64,000 nucleotides of DNA. It comes from Lelliottia sp. WAP21. Its GTDB lineage: Bacteria; Pseudomonadota; Gammaproteobacteria; Enterobacterales; Enterobacteriaceae. The notes beneath the pieces are model-generated. The model searched no databases and was not told the origin of the DNA. It saw nothing but the letters and a program-made list of their open reading frames with translations. How positions within the stretch are numbered: the first letter of the stretch is position 1; each line of letters starts with the position of its first letter. Location of the stretch: positions 372,001 through 436,000 of the forward strand of contig NZ_JAIWPG020000004.1 in the NCBI RefSeq assembly GCF_020532665.2, in the 5' to 3' direction. This document shows, piece after piece, positions 1 through 9,815 of the stretch. The translations under genes were made by a program, and so were the position numbers.

Positions 1-1
1 C

Positions 2-850
2 GCCGCTCAACCGGAAATCGCCTCCGGTAGCGCAATGATTGTCGATCTGAATACCAATAAAGTGATCTACTCCAGCCATCCGGATCTGGTGCGCCCGATC
101 GCGTCTATTACCAAAGTGATGACCGCGATGGTGGTGCTGGATGCACGCCTGCCGCTGGATGAAAAGCTGAAGGTGGATATCAGCCAGACGCCAGAAATGA
201 AAGGGATTTACTCTCGTGTGCGTCTGAACAGTGAAATCAGCCGCAAGAATATGCTGCTGCTGGCGCTGATGTCGTCAGAAAACCGTGCCGCTGCCAGCCT
301 GGCGCATCACTATCCGGGGGGCTATAACGCCTTTATCCGGGCGATGAACGCAAAGGCCAAAGCGCTGGGTATGAGCAACACTCGTTTTGTTGAGCCGACC
401 GGATTGTCGATTCATAACGTCTCGACGGCGCGTGACCTGACGAAAATGCTGATTGCCAGCAAACAATACCCTTTGATTGGGCAGCTGAGCACCACTCGTG
501 AAGAGATGGCGACGTTCGCCAACCCGCCGTATACGCTGCCGTTCCGCAATACCAACCATTTGGTTTACCGCGACAACTGGAATATTCAGTTAACCAAGAC
601 AGGCTTTACCAACGCGGCAGGGCATTGCCTGGTGATGCGTACCGTATTTAACGGCAAACCGGTGGCGCTGGTGGTGATGGATGCTTTTGGCAAATATACC
701 CACTTTGCGGACGCCAGCCGTTTGCGCACCTGGATTGAGACAGGCAAGGTGCAGCCGGTGCCGGCAGCCGCGCTGAGTTATAAAAAGCAAAAGGCGGCGC
801 AGATGGCCAGCGCCTCCGTTGCGGGCGAACAGACCGCGCAGAACGACTAA
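2..850 (+). CDS. pbpG: D-alanyl-D-alanine endopeptidase PBP7 (5'-truncated by window)
   Basis: Low-molecular-weight penicillin-binding protein that cuts DD-crosslinks in peptidoglycan in the periplasm. The frame is open from base 2, so the signal peptide and the first few dozen residues lie outside the window; 282 codons are visible. The three serine peptidase motifs are present in order: SITK (the SxxK nucleophile motif), SSEN (SxN) and KTG in the stretch TKTGFTN. The C-terminus ends AQND as in the E. coli protein, which I recognise over its length. It meets the convergent acetyltransferase gene tail to tail with no spacer: its TAA ends at 850 and the neighbour's stop codon starts at 851. 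Confidence 0.96.
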   Translation, partial: AAQPEIASGSAMIVDLNTNKVIYSSHPDLVRPIASITKVMTAMVVLDARLPLDEKLKVDISQTPEMKGIYSRVRLNSEISRKNMLLLALMSSENRAAASLAHHYPGGYNAFIRAMNAKAKALGMSNTRFVEPTGLSIHNVSTARDLTKMLIASKQYPLIGQLSTTREEMATFANPPYTLPFRNTNHLVYRDNWNIQLTKTGFTNAAGHCLVMRTVFNGKPVALVVMDAFGKYTHFADASRLRTWIETGKVQPVPAAALSYKKQKAAQMASASVAGEQTAQND

Positions 851-1405
851 CTATTCCGGCAGCGTCCAGTCACCGTCATTGAGTGGACGCTGCATGATCA
901 ACGTATCCCGCCAGTTCCCTTTCTTGTAGCCAACGCTTCTGAGCTGCCCGGCGACCTCAAACCCATGTTTTTTATGCAGTCGCAATGAGCCTGCGTTGTT
1001 ATGTCCATCGCCCACGACAGCAATCAACTGCCGCCACGGGCCCTCTTCACAGCGGGCAATCAGCGCGTCCATTAATAGGCTACCAAAACCGCGTCCGGTT
1101 GCGCTGGCATCCACGTAAATTGACTCTTCAAGCGTGTACCGATAGGCGGGACGCGGGCGGTAAAGCGAAGCATAGCAATATCCCACCACCACGCCGCGAT
1201 AGAGCGCCACAAGCCAGGGGAAACCCGCGTCACTGATCGTACGCATACGCTGGCGCATATCATCAATCGTGGGAGGAACTTCTTCAAACGAGGCGCGTCC
1301 GTTAAGCACATGCCAGGCGTAGATTGCGGCAATGGCATGAACGTCGTCAGGGTGGGCGTCGCGCACCTCTGTTTCGGAAGTGGAGAAAATATCGACGGCC
1401 GACAT
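851..1405 (-). CDS. GNAT N-acetyltransferase, phosphinothricin/methionine-sulfone type
   Basis: Predicted acetyl-CoA-dependent N-acetyltransferase of 184 residues. It resembles the phosphinothricin acetyltransferase/MnaT group: an early RDAHPDDVHAIAAIYAWHV, then ASFEEVPPT, the acetyl-CoA loop ATGRGFGSLL and a late SLRLHKKHGFEVAG. Such enzymes acetylate small amines such as phosphinothricin or methionine sulfone; the natural substrate here is unknown. The frame extends upstream to a TTG at 1429, but an AGGAG lies inside that extension, ten bases before the ATG at 1405, so I use the ATG. It lies downstream of the dld terminator hairpin on the same strand, so it probably has its own promoter. 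Confidence 0.85.
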   Translation of the reverse strand: MSAVDIFSTSETEVRDAHPDDVHAIAAIYAWHVLNGRASFEEVPPTIDDMRQRMRTISDAGFPWLVALYRGVVVGYCYASLYRPRPAYRYTLEESIYVDASATGRGFGSLLMDALIARCEEGPWRQLIAVVGDGHNNAGSLRLHKKHGFEVAGQLRSVGYKKGNWRDTLIMQRPLNDGDWTLPE

Positions 1406-1427
1406 GAGCTGCTTACTCCTCAGAATC

Positions 1428-1453
1428 AAAAAGGCCGGGGAACGCTCCCCGGC
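1428..1453 (-). terminator. Rho-independent terminator of dld
   Basis: On the minus strand an 8-bp stem GCCGGGGA/TCCCCGGC with a four-base loop is followed directly by five T. It lies just after the dld stop codon. Confidence 0.85.
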
Positions 1454-1499
1454 GGTGAGAGATTACTCTAGTACGATTCTGGTGAGCTTAACAATAATA

Positions 1500-3266
1500 T
1501 CAGTGTGGCTTCACTTCAGCATCAGGGACGTGCAACTGATCAACGGCTGGATTGGGCTCGTCTTGCCAGTATTTTTTCCGGGTTGTCTTACCAATGCCGG
1601 GGTTCATACTATTGGTCGGATCATTCTCGCGATAAAATTTCGTTAGCGTCTCCGGTGCTTTATACAGATGCCCCACGTTGTGTTCAGCCGGATATTGCGC
1701 CCCGCGTGCGCGCAGAAGTTCCAGCATCTGCTCTTTAAGCGCATGGGCATCGACCCCTTTTTTGACAATGTAATCCTGATGGAAGACATAACACATAAAG
1801 TGACCGTAATAGAGCTTGTGTACCAGTTTGCTGTCGATTTCCGGCGGCAGATGTTCAAACCACTCGGTATCGTTACGACGCAAGGCGATATCAAGCGCCA
1901 GAATATCTTCGACCTCATCCGCATGGACAGCCTGATAGCGGATGGCGGCTCCCGCTGCCGCAAAACGGTGTAAAAAGGCTTTGCTGCCTTCTTCCGCCGT
2001 GCAGGCAAAGAAATCGCCCTCGGCGGTTTTAAAGTAGTCTGCAAGCCAGGCCTGCGCTTCGGCAATACCGTCTCCCGCCATTTTTAACAGCAGATGATGT
2101 TCGTACTTGTCGCGCCAGCTTTTCATGCGCGGCGGCAGGTGGGCAGGGAATGCACTCCCCAGCTTTTGCATAAAGCGATCGGTGAAGTGGGGTTTAAACA
2201 GCGACACCTTTTCGAGCATGGCATCGGTGCGTCCCTTCATGGTGAAGAAGAACGGCATCTTGTCCGTGCCCAGCTTGTCGATCATCAGGAAGGTGTCTTT
2301 GCCGTAGCGCTCGGCGATATCGTAAATATCGCGATGCATATACTCGCCGGCGACGGGCAGATGCGTAAACTCAGCAAGGATGTGCCGACGAATCTCAGTC
2401 AGCACCTCGGGCTGATTGGTGCCGATATAGAACACCTGCTGCTTTTTCTCGGCTTCAAAGGTATCAAGACGGACGGCAAAAACGGCCAGTTTGCCCGCGC
2501 AGCCGGAGGATTCAAACAGACGGTCCGGGTCGGCGTTATAGCGCGCCGGGGTATCCGCATGGATGTCGCGAACGCGCGTAATATAGTCATGATCGTGCGC
2601 GTGTCGGCCATCGTGCTGCACATCTTCATCCTTCACGCGGTCGTCATCGAGTTTGCTGAGAATTTGTTCTGGCGTAACGCCAAGATTAATCCCCAGATGG
2701 TTGACCAGCGTGAGTTTGCCGTTTTCATCAATGCGCGCAAACAGCGACATTTCGGTATACGCCGGGCCGCGCTGCACCAGCGAACCACCGGAGTTATTAC
2801 AAATCCCGCCCACCACCGAGGCGCCAATGCAGGATGAGCCAATCACCGAGTGCGGCTCGCGGCCCAGCGGCTTAAGCGCTTTTTCCAGTGAATAGAGCGT
2901 GGTGCCAGGGAATGCCAGCACCTGTTCACCTTTATCCAGCACGTGCAGTTTATCCAGGCGCAGGGTGCTGATAATGACGATATCGCGGTCGTAATCGTTA
3001 CCGTTCGGGGTGGAGCCTTCGGTTAAACCGGTATTCGCCGCCTGCATTAAAATAATTTTGTCCGCGTCGACGCAGGCGCTCAACACGCGCCATAATTCCA
3101 GCAGCGTGCCAGGGAAGACCACCGCCAGCGCTTCGCCCTGGCCGGAGCGGAAGCCCTTACGATAGCGGGCCGTTTTTGCCGGGTCTGTCAGGACGTGCGT
3201 CTGACCGACAAGGCGAGACAGTTCGTTAATCAATACGGTGTTATGTTGAGTTCGAACGGAAGTCAT
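1500..3266 (-). CDS. dld: Quinone-dependent D-lactate dehydrogenase
   Basis: Peripheral inner-membrane FAD enzyme that oxidises D-lactate to pyruvate and feeds electrons to quinone. The 588-residue product matches E. coli Dld nearly throughout. It has the FAD-binding PCMH-type domain in the first half (NTGLTEGSTPNGNDYDRD, then the glycine-rich SSCIGASVVGGICNNSGGS) and the Dld membrane-binding and C-terminal domains after it. The start is the ATG at 3266, preceded by AAGGAG six bases away; an upstream in-frame ATG would add eight residues and lacks that site. The protein runs about 17 residues longer at the C-terminus than E. coli Dld, ending in a divergent proline-rich tail. It is divergent from bglX and ends at a clear terminator. 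Confidence 0.97.
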   Translation of the reverse strand: MTSVRTQHNTVLINELSRLVGQTHVLTDPAKTARYRKGFRSGQGEALAVVFPGTLLELWRVLSACVDADKIILMQAANTGLTEGSTPNGNDYDRDIVIISTLRLDKLHVLDKGEQVLAFPGTTLYSLEKALKPLGREPHSVIGSSCIGASVVGGICNNSGGSLVQRGPAYTEMSLFARIDENGKLTLVNHLGINLGVTPEQILSKLDDDRVKDEDVQHDGRHAHDHDYITRVRDIHADTPARYNADPDRLFESSGCAGKLAVFAVRLDTFEAEKKQQVFYIGTNQPEVLTEIRRHILAEFTHLPVAGEYMHRDIYDIAERYGKDTFLMIDKLGTDKMPFFFTMKGRTDAMLEKVSLFKPHFTDRFMQKLGSAFPAHLPPRMKSWRDKYEHHLLLKMAGDGIAEAQAWLADYFKTAEGDFFACTAEEGSKAFLHRFAAAGAAIRYQAVHADEVEDILALDIALRRNDTEWFEHLPPEIDSKLVHKLYYGHFMCYVFHQDYIVKKGVDAHALKEQMLELLRARGAQYPAEHNVGHLYKAPETLTKFYRENDPTNSMNPGIGKTTRKKYWQDEPNPAVDQLHVPDAEVKPH

Positions 3267-3456
3267 TTTCCACTCCTTGTGGTGGGGCAAATTTCACGCA
3301 GTAAAGCATAGCGCGATTAATTGTTAAGTGAGCAAGTATTCAGTAGAAATATCAGAGAATAACCCTGCAACGAAACGAGGGTTTATGGCACACTGCGCTT
3401 TTCGCACGCTCCGGGCCGGGATCGACCGGCGGTTAAAGATGAGAGAGTAAAACGAC

Positions 3457-5754
3457 ATGAAATGGCTTTGTTCTGTAGGTGTCGCGGTGAGTCTGGCGCT
3501 GCAACCTGCGCTGGCAAATGAACTGTCTGGCAACCACCCGCTAACGCCAGAAGCCCGGGACGCCTTCGTCACGGAACTGCTCACCAAAATGACGGTTGAT
3601 GAGAAAATCGGCCAGTTGCGTCTTATCAGCGTCGGTCCGGATAACCCGAAAGAGGCCATTCGTGACATGATCAAAGCGAGCCAGGTCGGGGCGATTTTTA
3701 ACACGGTCACTCGCCAGGATATCCGTAAAATGCAGGATCAGGCGATGGAGCTGAGCCGCCTTAAAATTCCACTGTTCTTTGCCTATGACGTGGTGCACGG
3801 TCAGCGTACCGTTTTCCCGATCAGCCTCGGTTTAGCCTCCTCCTTTAACCTCGATGCGGTGAAAACCGTGGGTCGCGTCTCGGCCTATGAAGCGGCGGAC
3901 GACGGGCTGAACATGACCTGGGCGCCGATGGTGGACGTCTCCCGCGATCCGCGCTGGGGCCGCGGCTCAGAAGGGTTCGGTGAAGATACCTATTTAACCG
4001 CCACCCTGGGTAAGACCATGGTGGAGGCGATGCAGGGCAAAAGCCCGGCTGATCGCTACTCGGTGATGACCAGCGTCAAACACTTCGCCGCGTATGGCGC
4101 GGTAGAAGGCGGCAAAGAGTACAACACCGTAGACATGAGTCCTCAGCGTCTGTTTAACGATTATATGCCGCCATATAAAGCCGGTCTGGATGCGGGGAGC
4201 GGGGCGGTGATGGTTGCCCTAAACTCGCTCAATGGCACCCCGGCGACCTCGGATTCGTGGCTGCTGAAAGACGTTCTGCGTGACCAGTGGGGCTTTAAGG
4301 GCATTACGGTGTCCGACCATGGCGCAATCAAAGAATTGATTAAACACGGCACGGCCTCCGATCCGGAAGATGCGGTACGTGTGGCGCTGAAAGCCGGTAT
4401 TAACATGAGTATGAGCGACGAGTATTACAGCAAATATCTGCCGGACCTGGTGAAGACCGGAAAGGTCACCATGGCAGAGCTGGACGATGCGACGCGCCAT
4501 GTGCTGAACGTAAAATACGATATGGGGCTGTTTAACGATCCGTACAGCCACCTGGGGCCGAAGGATTCCGATCCGGCTGATACCAACGCTGAAAGCCGTC
4601 TGCATCGCAAAGAAGCGCGTGAAGTGGCGCGCGAAAGCCTTGTGCTGTTGAAAAACCGACTCAACACGCTGCCGCTGAAAAAATCGGGCACCGTTGCCGT
4701 GGTTGGCCCGCTGGCTGACAGCAAGCGTGACGTGATGGGCAGTTGGTCTGCGGCAGGCGTGGCCGATCAGTCGGTGACCGTCCTCACCGGTATCAAAAAC
4801 GCCGTCGGTGAAAATGCCAGGGTGGTTTACGCCAAAGGGGCGAACGTCACCGATGACAAAGACATCGTCACCTTCCTGAATCAGTATGAAGATGCAGTGA
4901 AAGTTGATCCGCGTCCCGCGAAAGCGATGATTGACGAAGCCGTTAACGCCGCGAAGCAGTCTGACGTTGTCGTGGCCGTTGTGGGCGAAGCCCAGGGCAT
5001 GGCGCATGAGGCCTCCAGCCGTACGGACATCACCCTCCCGCAGAGCCAGCGAGATCTGATTACCGCGTTGAAAGCCACCGGGAAACCGCTGGTGCTGGTG
5101 TTGATGAACGGTCGCCCGCTGGCGCTGGTAAAAGAAGACCAGCAGGCTGACGCCATTCTGGAAACCTGGTTTGCCGGTACCGAAGGCGGTAATGCCATCG
5201 CTGACGTGCTGTTTGGCGATTACAATCCGTCCGGCAAGCTGCCGATGTCCTTCCCACGCTCGGTGGGGCAGATTCCGGTGTACTACAGCCACCTGAACAC
5301 CGGTCGTCCTTACAATGCGGACAAGCCAAACAAATACACCTCACGTTACTTTGATGAAGCTAACGGCCCGCTGTATCCCTTTGGTTATGGTCTGAGCTAC
5401 ACCACCTTCAAGGTCTCAGAGGTCAAAATGTCCTCACCGACCCTGGCGCGTGACGGCACCGTCACGGCAAGCGTGGAGGTGACGAATACCGGTAAACGTG
5501 AAGGCGAGACGGTCATCCAGATGTACGTTCAGGACGTGACCGCGTCGATGAGCCGTCCGGTGAAACAGCTGCGAGGCTTCGAGAAAGTGGATCTGAAACC
5601 TGGCGAAACGAAAACCGTCAGCTTCCCGATTGACGTGAACGCACTGAAGTTCTGGAATCAACAGATGAAGTACGATGCTGAAGCCGGCAAGTTTAACGTC
5701 TTCATTGGCCTGGATTCTGCTCGCGTGAATCAGGGCGAGTTCAACCTGCTGTAA
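3457..5754 (+). CDS. bglX: Periplasmic beta-glucosidase, GH3
   Basis: Exported GH3 beta-glucosidase of 765 residues, the family's usual length. A signal peptide covers about residues 1-20 (MKWLCSVGVAVSLALQPALA). The N-terminal TIM barrel contains the KHFAAYGA and catalytic-aspartate ITVSDHGAI motifs; an alpha/beta sandwich follows, then a C-terminal fibronectin-III-like domain (from about residue 660). It hydrolyses terminal beta-glucosides in the periplasm. It is monocistronic: a strong terminator follows within 15 bases and the next gene has its own leader. Confidence 0.97.
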   Translation: MKWLCSVGVAVSLALQPALANELSGNHPLTPEARDAFVTELLTKMTVDEKIGQLRLISVGPDNPKEAIRDMIKASQVGAIFNTVTRQDIRKMQDQAMELSRLKIPLFFAYDVVHGQRTVFPISLGLASSFNLDAVKTVGRVSAYEAADDGLNMTWAPMVDVSRDPRWGRGSEGFGEDTYLTATLGKTMVEAMQGKSPADRYSVMTSVKHFAAYGAVEGGKEYNTVDMSPQRLFNDYMPPYKAGLDAGSGAVMVALNSLNGTPATSDSWLLKDVLRDQWGFKGITVSDHGAIKELIKHGTASDPEDAVRVALKAGINMSMSDEYYSKYLPDLVKTGKVTMAELDDATRHVLNVKYDMGLFNDPYSHLGPKDSDPADTNAESRLHRKEAREVARESLVLLKNRLNTLPLKKSGTVAVVGPLADSKRDVMGSWSAAGVADQSVTVLTGIKNAVGENARVVYAKGANVTDDKDIVTFLNQYEDAVKVDPRPAKAMIDEAVNAAKQSDVVVAVVGEAQGMAHEASSRTDITLPQSQRDLITALKATGKPLVLVLMNGRPLALVKEDQQADAILETWFAGTEGGNAIADVLFGDYNPSGKLPMSFPRSVGQIPVYYSHLNTGRPYNADKPNKYTSRYFDEANGPLYPFGYGLSYTTFKVSEVKMSSPTLARDGTVTASVEVTNTGKREGETVIQMYVQDVTASMSRPVKQLRGFEKVDLKPGETKTVSFPIDVNALKFWNQQMKYDAEAGKFNVFIGLDSARVNQGEFNLL

Positions 5755-5767
5755 TTTCCCTGCCTTA

Positions 5768-5800
5768 CGCCTCTTCCTGATCCAGGAAGAGGCGCCTTAT
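5768..5800 (+). terminator. Terminator hairpin after bglX
   Basis: A perfect 12-bp stem (CGCCTCTTCCTG/CAGGAAGAGGCG) with the loop ATC starts 14 bases after the bglX stop. The following bases are only moderately T-rich. Confidence 0.8.
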
Positions 5801-5847
5801 CTTCTGTTAAAAGCGCATTTCAGGCGGTCAATTTCCCGGTTTTAAAC

Positions 5848-5854
5848 TACGCTT
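5848..5854 (+). promoter_or_regulatory. Possible sigma-S -10 element of osmF
   Basis: CTACGCT followed by T-rich sequence lies about 47 bases before the osmF start. It resembles the extended sigma-S -10 (CTATACT). E. coli osmF is RpoS-dependent, which supports the reading; it is still only a short match. Confidence 0.4.
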
Positions 5855-5900
5855 TTCTCTCAAGCCTCTGATAAGGGCGATAAAAAATGGGGTTAGCGCA

Positions 5901-6818
5901 ATGACAATGTCAAAGGGGATGTTAGGTTCAGCAATGCTACTGGCGGCGCTGAGCCTGCCTTTACAGGCGGCTGAGCCGGTAAAGGTAGGATCGAAAATTG
6001 ATACCGAAGGGGCACTGCTCGGGAATATTATTCTTCAGGTGCTTGAAAGCCACGGCGTGAAAACCGTCAATAAAGTTCAGCTGGGCGCCACGCCTGTGGT
6101 GCGCGGGGCGATTACCTCCGGCGAGCTGGATATCTATCCTGAATACACCGGCAACGGGGCATTCTTCTTCAAAGACGAAAACGATCCGGCCTGGAAAAAC
6201 GCCTCGGCGGGTTATGAGAAGGTCAAAAAACTCGACGCCGAGAAAAACAAACTGGTCTGGCTGACGCCTGCTCCTGCCAATAACACCTGGACCATTGCGG
6301 TGCGCAAGGACCTGGCTGAAAAAGGCAAGCTCACCTCGCTCGACGATCTTAGCCGTTACCTGAAAGACAAGGGCGAGTTCAAACTGGCGGCATCGGCTGA
6401 ATTTATTGAGCGGCCGGATGCGCTCCCCGCGTTTGAAAAAGCCTATGACTTTAAACTCGATCAAAGCCAGCTGCTCTCACTGGCCGGTGGGGATACCGCC
6501 GTGACGATTAAAGCGGCGGCCCAGCAAACGTCCGGCGTCAATGCGGCAATGGCGTACGGGACCGATGGCCCGGTGGCGGCACTGGGATTACAAACGTTGA
6601 CCGATCCGAAAGGTGTGCAGCCGATTTATGCTCCCGCCCCCGTGGTGCGTGAAGCCGTGCTGAAAGCCTACCCGGAAATGGGCGACTGGCTGAAACCGGT
6701 CTTTGAAACGCTGGATGCCAAAACGTTACAACAGCTCAATGCGAGCATCGCGGTGGAAGGGCTGGATGCCAAAAAAGTGGCAGCCGACTACCTGAAGCAA
6801 AAAGGACTGGTGAAGTAA
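5901..6818 (+). CDS. osmF: Osmoprotectant-family ABC transporter, periplasmic binding protein
   Basis: Periplasmic substrate-binding protein of the OpuAC/ProX type, first gene of the osmF-yehY-yehX-yehW operon. In E. coli this importer is osmotically induced and has low affinity for glycine betaine. The product (305 residues) opens with a signal peptide ending LSLPLQAA, then VKVGSKIDTEGALLGNIILQ. The C-terminal IAVEGLDAKKVAADYLKQKG is nearly identical to E. coli OsmF. The exact start is uncertain, with ATG codons at 5901 and 5907. yehY begins 12 bases downstream. Confidence 0.95.
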   Translation: MTMSKGMLGSAMLLAALSLPLQAAEPVKVGSKIDTEGALLGNIILQVLESHGVKTVNKVQLGATPVVRGAITSGELDIYPEYTGNGAFFFKDENDPAWKNASAGYEKVKKLDAEKNKLVWLTPAPANNTWTIAVRKDLAEKGKLTSLDDLSRYLKDKGEFKLAASAEFIERPDALPAFEKAYDFKLDQSQLLSLAGGDTAVTIKAAAQQTSGVNAAMAYGTDGPVAALGLQTLTDPKGVQPIYAPAPVVREAVLKAYPEMGDWLKPVFETLDAKTLQQLNASIAVEGLDAKKVAADYLKQKGLVK

Positions 6819-6830
6819 CAGGACAAGGCT

Positions 6831-7988
6831 GTGCCAATACATTGTCATAACCGCGTACTGCTGCTCCTCGTGCTTATCGCGCTGGCAGCGTGCGCGCTCC
6901 CGTTTGTGAATTTTGCGCCCAATCGTCTTTTATCTGGCGAAGGGCGCGCCCTCTGGCAGGTGTGGTCCTTTACGCCCGGTCTGCTGGCGGCTGCACTGGC
7001 GGTGCTTGCGCTGCTGACTTTCTGCAAAGGGCGCACCGCGTTAATCATCACGCTTATCGTCTGCGAACTCCTGTTTGCCCTGCTTGTGTGGAGTGCCGGA
7101 CAGGCGGCGACGCATTTAGTGACCGTGGAAAGCCCGCTGGCGCGCACCTCGGTGGGGAGCGGGCTTTGGCTGTGGCTGGCCTTGTGCCTGCTGGCCTGTA
7201 GCGATGCTATCCGGCGTCTGACGACGCAGCCTTTCTGGCGCTGGCTCCTGAATGCGCAGCTTTGGATCCTGCCCGTCGGGATCCTGTTCAGCGGCGATTT
7301 AAATCAGCTGTCGTTGCTGAAGGAGTATGCCAATCGCCAGGATGTCTTCGATAATGCCCTGATTCAGCATCTGACGATTCTGGCTGGCACGCTCATCCCG
7401 GCGATCCTGATTGGCGTACCCATCGGTCTGTGGTGTTACCGCCATCCCCTCCGGCAGGGGCCAGTTTTCGCTGTCCTGAATGTGATCCAGACCGTGCCTT
7501 CCGTTGCGCTGTTTGGTCTGTTAATTGCCCCGCTTGCCGGGCTGGTTAAGGTCTTTCCCGCGCTCGGCTCGCTAGGCATCGCCGGAACCGGATTAACCCC
7601 GGCGCTGATTGCACTGGTACTTTACGCGCTACTGCCGCTGGCGCGAGGCGTGCTGGCAGGGCTGGGCCAGGTCTCTTCCGACGTGATGGAAAGTGCGAAC
7701 GCAATGGGCATGAGCGCCCGTCAACGCTTCTGGAAGGTTCAGCTGCCGATCGCACTTCCTCTGCTCATCCGTAGCCTGCGGGTGGTAGCCGTGCAAACGG
7801 TGGGCATGGCCGTCATCGCGGCGCTGATTGGCGCAGGCGGATTTGGTGCTCTGGTGTTCCAGGGGCTACTCAGTAGCGCGCTGGATTTGGTTTTACTTGG
7901 CGTGATTCCCACGATTGCGCTGGCGGTGGTGATCGACGCGGTCTTTGCCTTGTGGCTGGCCCTGCTCAAGGGGAGAAAAGATGATTGA
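6831..7988 (+). CDS. yehY: OsmF importer permease YehY
   Basis: Inner-membrane permease of the OsmF importer, 385 residues. It starts with GTG 12 bases after osmF, preceded by ACAAGG. Several hydrophobic helices are visible. The binding-protein-dependent permease signature lies late in the protein ([23 protein letters not shown] region), where the ATPase docks. It is longer than YehW because of extra N-terminal membrane segments, as in E. coli. The stop overlaps the yehX start by eight bases, implying translational coupling. Confidence 0.94.
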   Translation: MPIHCHNRVLLLLVLIALAACALPFVNFAPNRLLSGEGRALWQVWSFTPGLLAAALAVLALLTFCKGRTALIITLIVCELLFALLVWSAGQAATHLVTVESPLARTSVGSGLWLWLALCLLACSDAIRRLTTQPFWRWLLNAQLWILPVGILFSGDLNQLSLLKEYANRQDVFDNALIQHLTILAGTLIPAILIGVPIGLWCYRHPLRQGPVFAVLNVIQTVPSVALFGLLIAPLAGLVKVFPALGSLGIAGTGLTPALIALVLYALLPLARGVLAGLGQVSSDVMESANAMGMSARQRFWKVQLPIALPLLIRSLRVVAVQTVGMAVIAALIGAGGFGALVFQGLLSSALDLVLLGVIPTIALAVVIDAVFALWLALLKGRKDD

Positions 7989-8928
7989 ATTTCATGATGT
8001 GAACAAAAGTTTTGCCGGGCACAAAGCGGTGAGCGATCTTAATCTTCGGTTTGAAGAGGGCGCATTTTCGGTGCTGATTGGTACCTCGGGTTCGGGTAAA
8101 TCCACCACGCTGAAAATGATCAACCGGCTGGTGGAACACGACAGCGGGCAGATTCGTTTTGCGGGGGAGGAGATCCGCAGCCTGCCGGTGCTGGAACTGC
8201 GCCGTCGCATGGGATACGCGATTCAATCCATTGGCCTGTTTCCCCACTGGACGGTGGCGCAGAACATCGCCACGGTGCCGGATTTGCAAAAATGGTCACG
8301 GCAAAAAGTGGCCGATCGCGTGGATGAACTGATGGCGTTACTGGGGCTGGATCCGGTCCTGCGTGCGCGGTATCCGCATCAGCTCTCGGGCGGGCAGCAG
8401 CAGCGTGTGGGCGTGGCCCGGGCACTGGCGGCAAATCCTGAGGTCTTGCTGATGGATGAACCCTTTGGCGCGCTGGACCCGGTGACCCGCGGTGCCTTGC
8501 AAACCGAAATGACCCGTATCCACCGTATTCTTGGCCGCACCATTATTCTGGTGACGCACGACATTGACGAGGCATTGCGTCTTGCCGATCGACTGGTGCT
8601 GATGGATAACGGAGAAGTGGTGCAGCAGGGGACACCGCTGGAACTGCTGACGCGTCCGGCGACCGACTTTGTGCGCGAATTCTTCGGGCGCAGCGAACTG
8701 GGCGTCCGGCTGCTCTCCCTGCGTACTGTGGAAACGTATATGCGTCGCGAGCCTCTGGCTGGCGGTGAAGCCTTGCAGACGGGAATGAGCCTGCGTGATG
8801 CGTTGTCGGCATTCGTTGCACAGCAGTGTGAAACCTTGCCCGTTGTCGACGATAACGGGGCTCCCTGCGGTACGCTGCACTTCCGCGATTTGCTGGCAGG
8901 GGAGGTGAAACGTGAAGAGACTGCGTGA
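7981..8928 (+). CDS. yehX: OsmF importer ATP-binding protein YehX
   Basis: ABC ATPase of 315 residues that energises the YehY/YehW permease. It shows Walker A (GTSGSGKST), a Q-loop ([10 protein letters not shown]), the signature LSGGQQQR, Walker B ([13 protein letters not shown]) and the switch histidine (VTHD). A C-terminal CBS-like segment (about residues 245-315, including [17 protein letters not shown]) is the usual regulatory module of glycine betaine/quaternary-amine ATPases. The frame opens earlier at 7945, but the ATG at 7981 has a good ribosome site (AAGGGGAG) and aligns with the family start. Confidence 0.94.
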   Translation: MIEFHDVNKSFAGHKAVSDLNLRFEEGAFSVLIGTSGSGKSTTLKMINRLVEHDSGQIRFAGEEIRSLPVLELRRRMGYAIQSIGLFPHWTVAQNIATVPDLQKWSRQKVADRVDELMALLGLDPVLRARYPHQLSGGQQQRVGVARALAANPEVLLMDEPFGALDPVTRGALQTEMTRIHRILGRTIILVTHDIDEALRLADRLVLMDNGEVVQQGTPLELLTRPATDFVREFFGRSELGVRLLSLRTVETYMRREPLAGGEALQTGMSLRDALSAFVAQQCETLPVVDDNGAPCGTLHFRDLLAGEVKREETA

Positions 8929-9649
8929 TCCGCTGCTCTGGCTGGTCGTGGCTTTTGTCGCCCTGCTGGTGCTGATGCCCTACAGTGGCGCGCTGTTTAG
9001 TGCTGTATTCCCCGAGCTGCCCCGGCCTGTCTATCAGCAGGAGAGCTTCATTAGCCTGACGCTGGCGCATTTCTGGCTGGTAGGCATCTCAAGTGCGATT
9101 GCCGTGGTGCTGGGTCTGGGGGCTGGCATTCTGGTTACCCGTCCGGCAGGGCGGGAGTTTCGCCCGCTGGTGGAGACCATTGCCGCGATCGGTCAGACCT
9201 TTCCGCCCGTGGCGGTACTGGCGATTGCGGTTCCCGTCATCGGGTTTGGGCAAGAGCCTGCGATTATTGCGCTGATTTTATATGGCGTCTTACCTGTGTT
9301 GCAGGCGACGCTGGCGGGGCTGGCAGCAGTGCCTGCGGCGGTTATGAGTGTGTCACAGGGAATGGGCATGAGTGCCTGGCAGCGGCTGATAAAGGTGGAA
9401 TTACCGCTGGCCGCGCCGGTGATTCTGGCGGGGGTGCGGACATCGGTCATTATTAATATCGGCACTGCCACTATCGCGTCGACGGTGGGGGCAAACACAC
9501 TGGGAACGCCGATAATCATTGGACTCAGCGGATTTAACACGGCGTACATTTTGCAGGGTGCCATTCTGGTGGCACTGGCGGCTATCGTTGTCGATCGCGC
9601 CTTCGAGCGTCTGGCCTGGTTGCTCAGCCGACACCGCCGCGCACAATAA
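8912..9649 (+). CDS. yehW: OsmF importer permease YehW
   Basis: Second permease of the importer, 245 residues, with about six membrane helices and the [25 protein letters not shown] docking region. It starts with GTG at 8912, just behind GGAGG, and overlaps yehX by 17 bases. Its 3' end overlaps the convergent small gene yohO by 26 bases. Confidence 0.94.
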   Translation: MKRLRDPLLWLVVAFVALLVLMPYSGALFSAVFPELPRPVYQQESFISLTLAHFWLVGISSAIAVVLGLGAGILVTRPAGREFRPLVETIAAIGQTFPPVAVLAIAVPVIGFGQEPAIIALILYGVLPVLQATLAGLAAVPAAVMSVSQGMGMSAWQRLIKVELPLAAPVILAGVRTSVIINIGTATIASTVGANTLGTPIIIGLSGFNTAYILQGAILVALAAIVVDRAFERLAWLLSRHRRAQ

Positions 9650-9737
9650 AGGAGTAGCCGGCCAGCATCACGCCGCCGATGCCGCTGATAGCCATAAAGG
9701 CGAAAAGGATGATAACGGCGAGTTTGGTTGACTTCAT
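9624..9737 (-). CDS. yohO: Small membrane protein YohO
   Basis: A 37-codon gene. The peptide starts [16 protein letters not shown], continues [16 protein letters not shown] and ends RGGVG. It matches E. coli YohO (35 residues, a single-pass membrane protein) in length, hydrophobic profile and the [10 protein letters not shown] core, and sits in the same place between yehW and mlrA. The ATG is preceded by AAAGGAG five bases away. Its function is unknown. The last codons overlap the 3' end of yehW on the other strand. Confidence 0.88.
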   Translation of the reverse strand: MKSTKLAVIILFAFMAISGIGGVMLAGYSFIVRGGVG

Positions 9738-9815
9738 GTGTGCTCCTTTTGTTAACCGCTCAATTATACGGTGAAGCGCACCTGTTAATGAACCATTAAA
9801 TGCCGTTTAGGGCGA

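Noticed and set aside
4219-5292. 357-codon minus-strand frame inside bglX
   Set aside because: Antisense to a well-conserved GH3 gene, with His/Arg/Gln-rich composition and no start signal.
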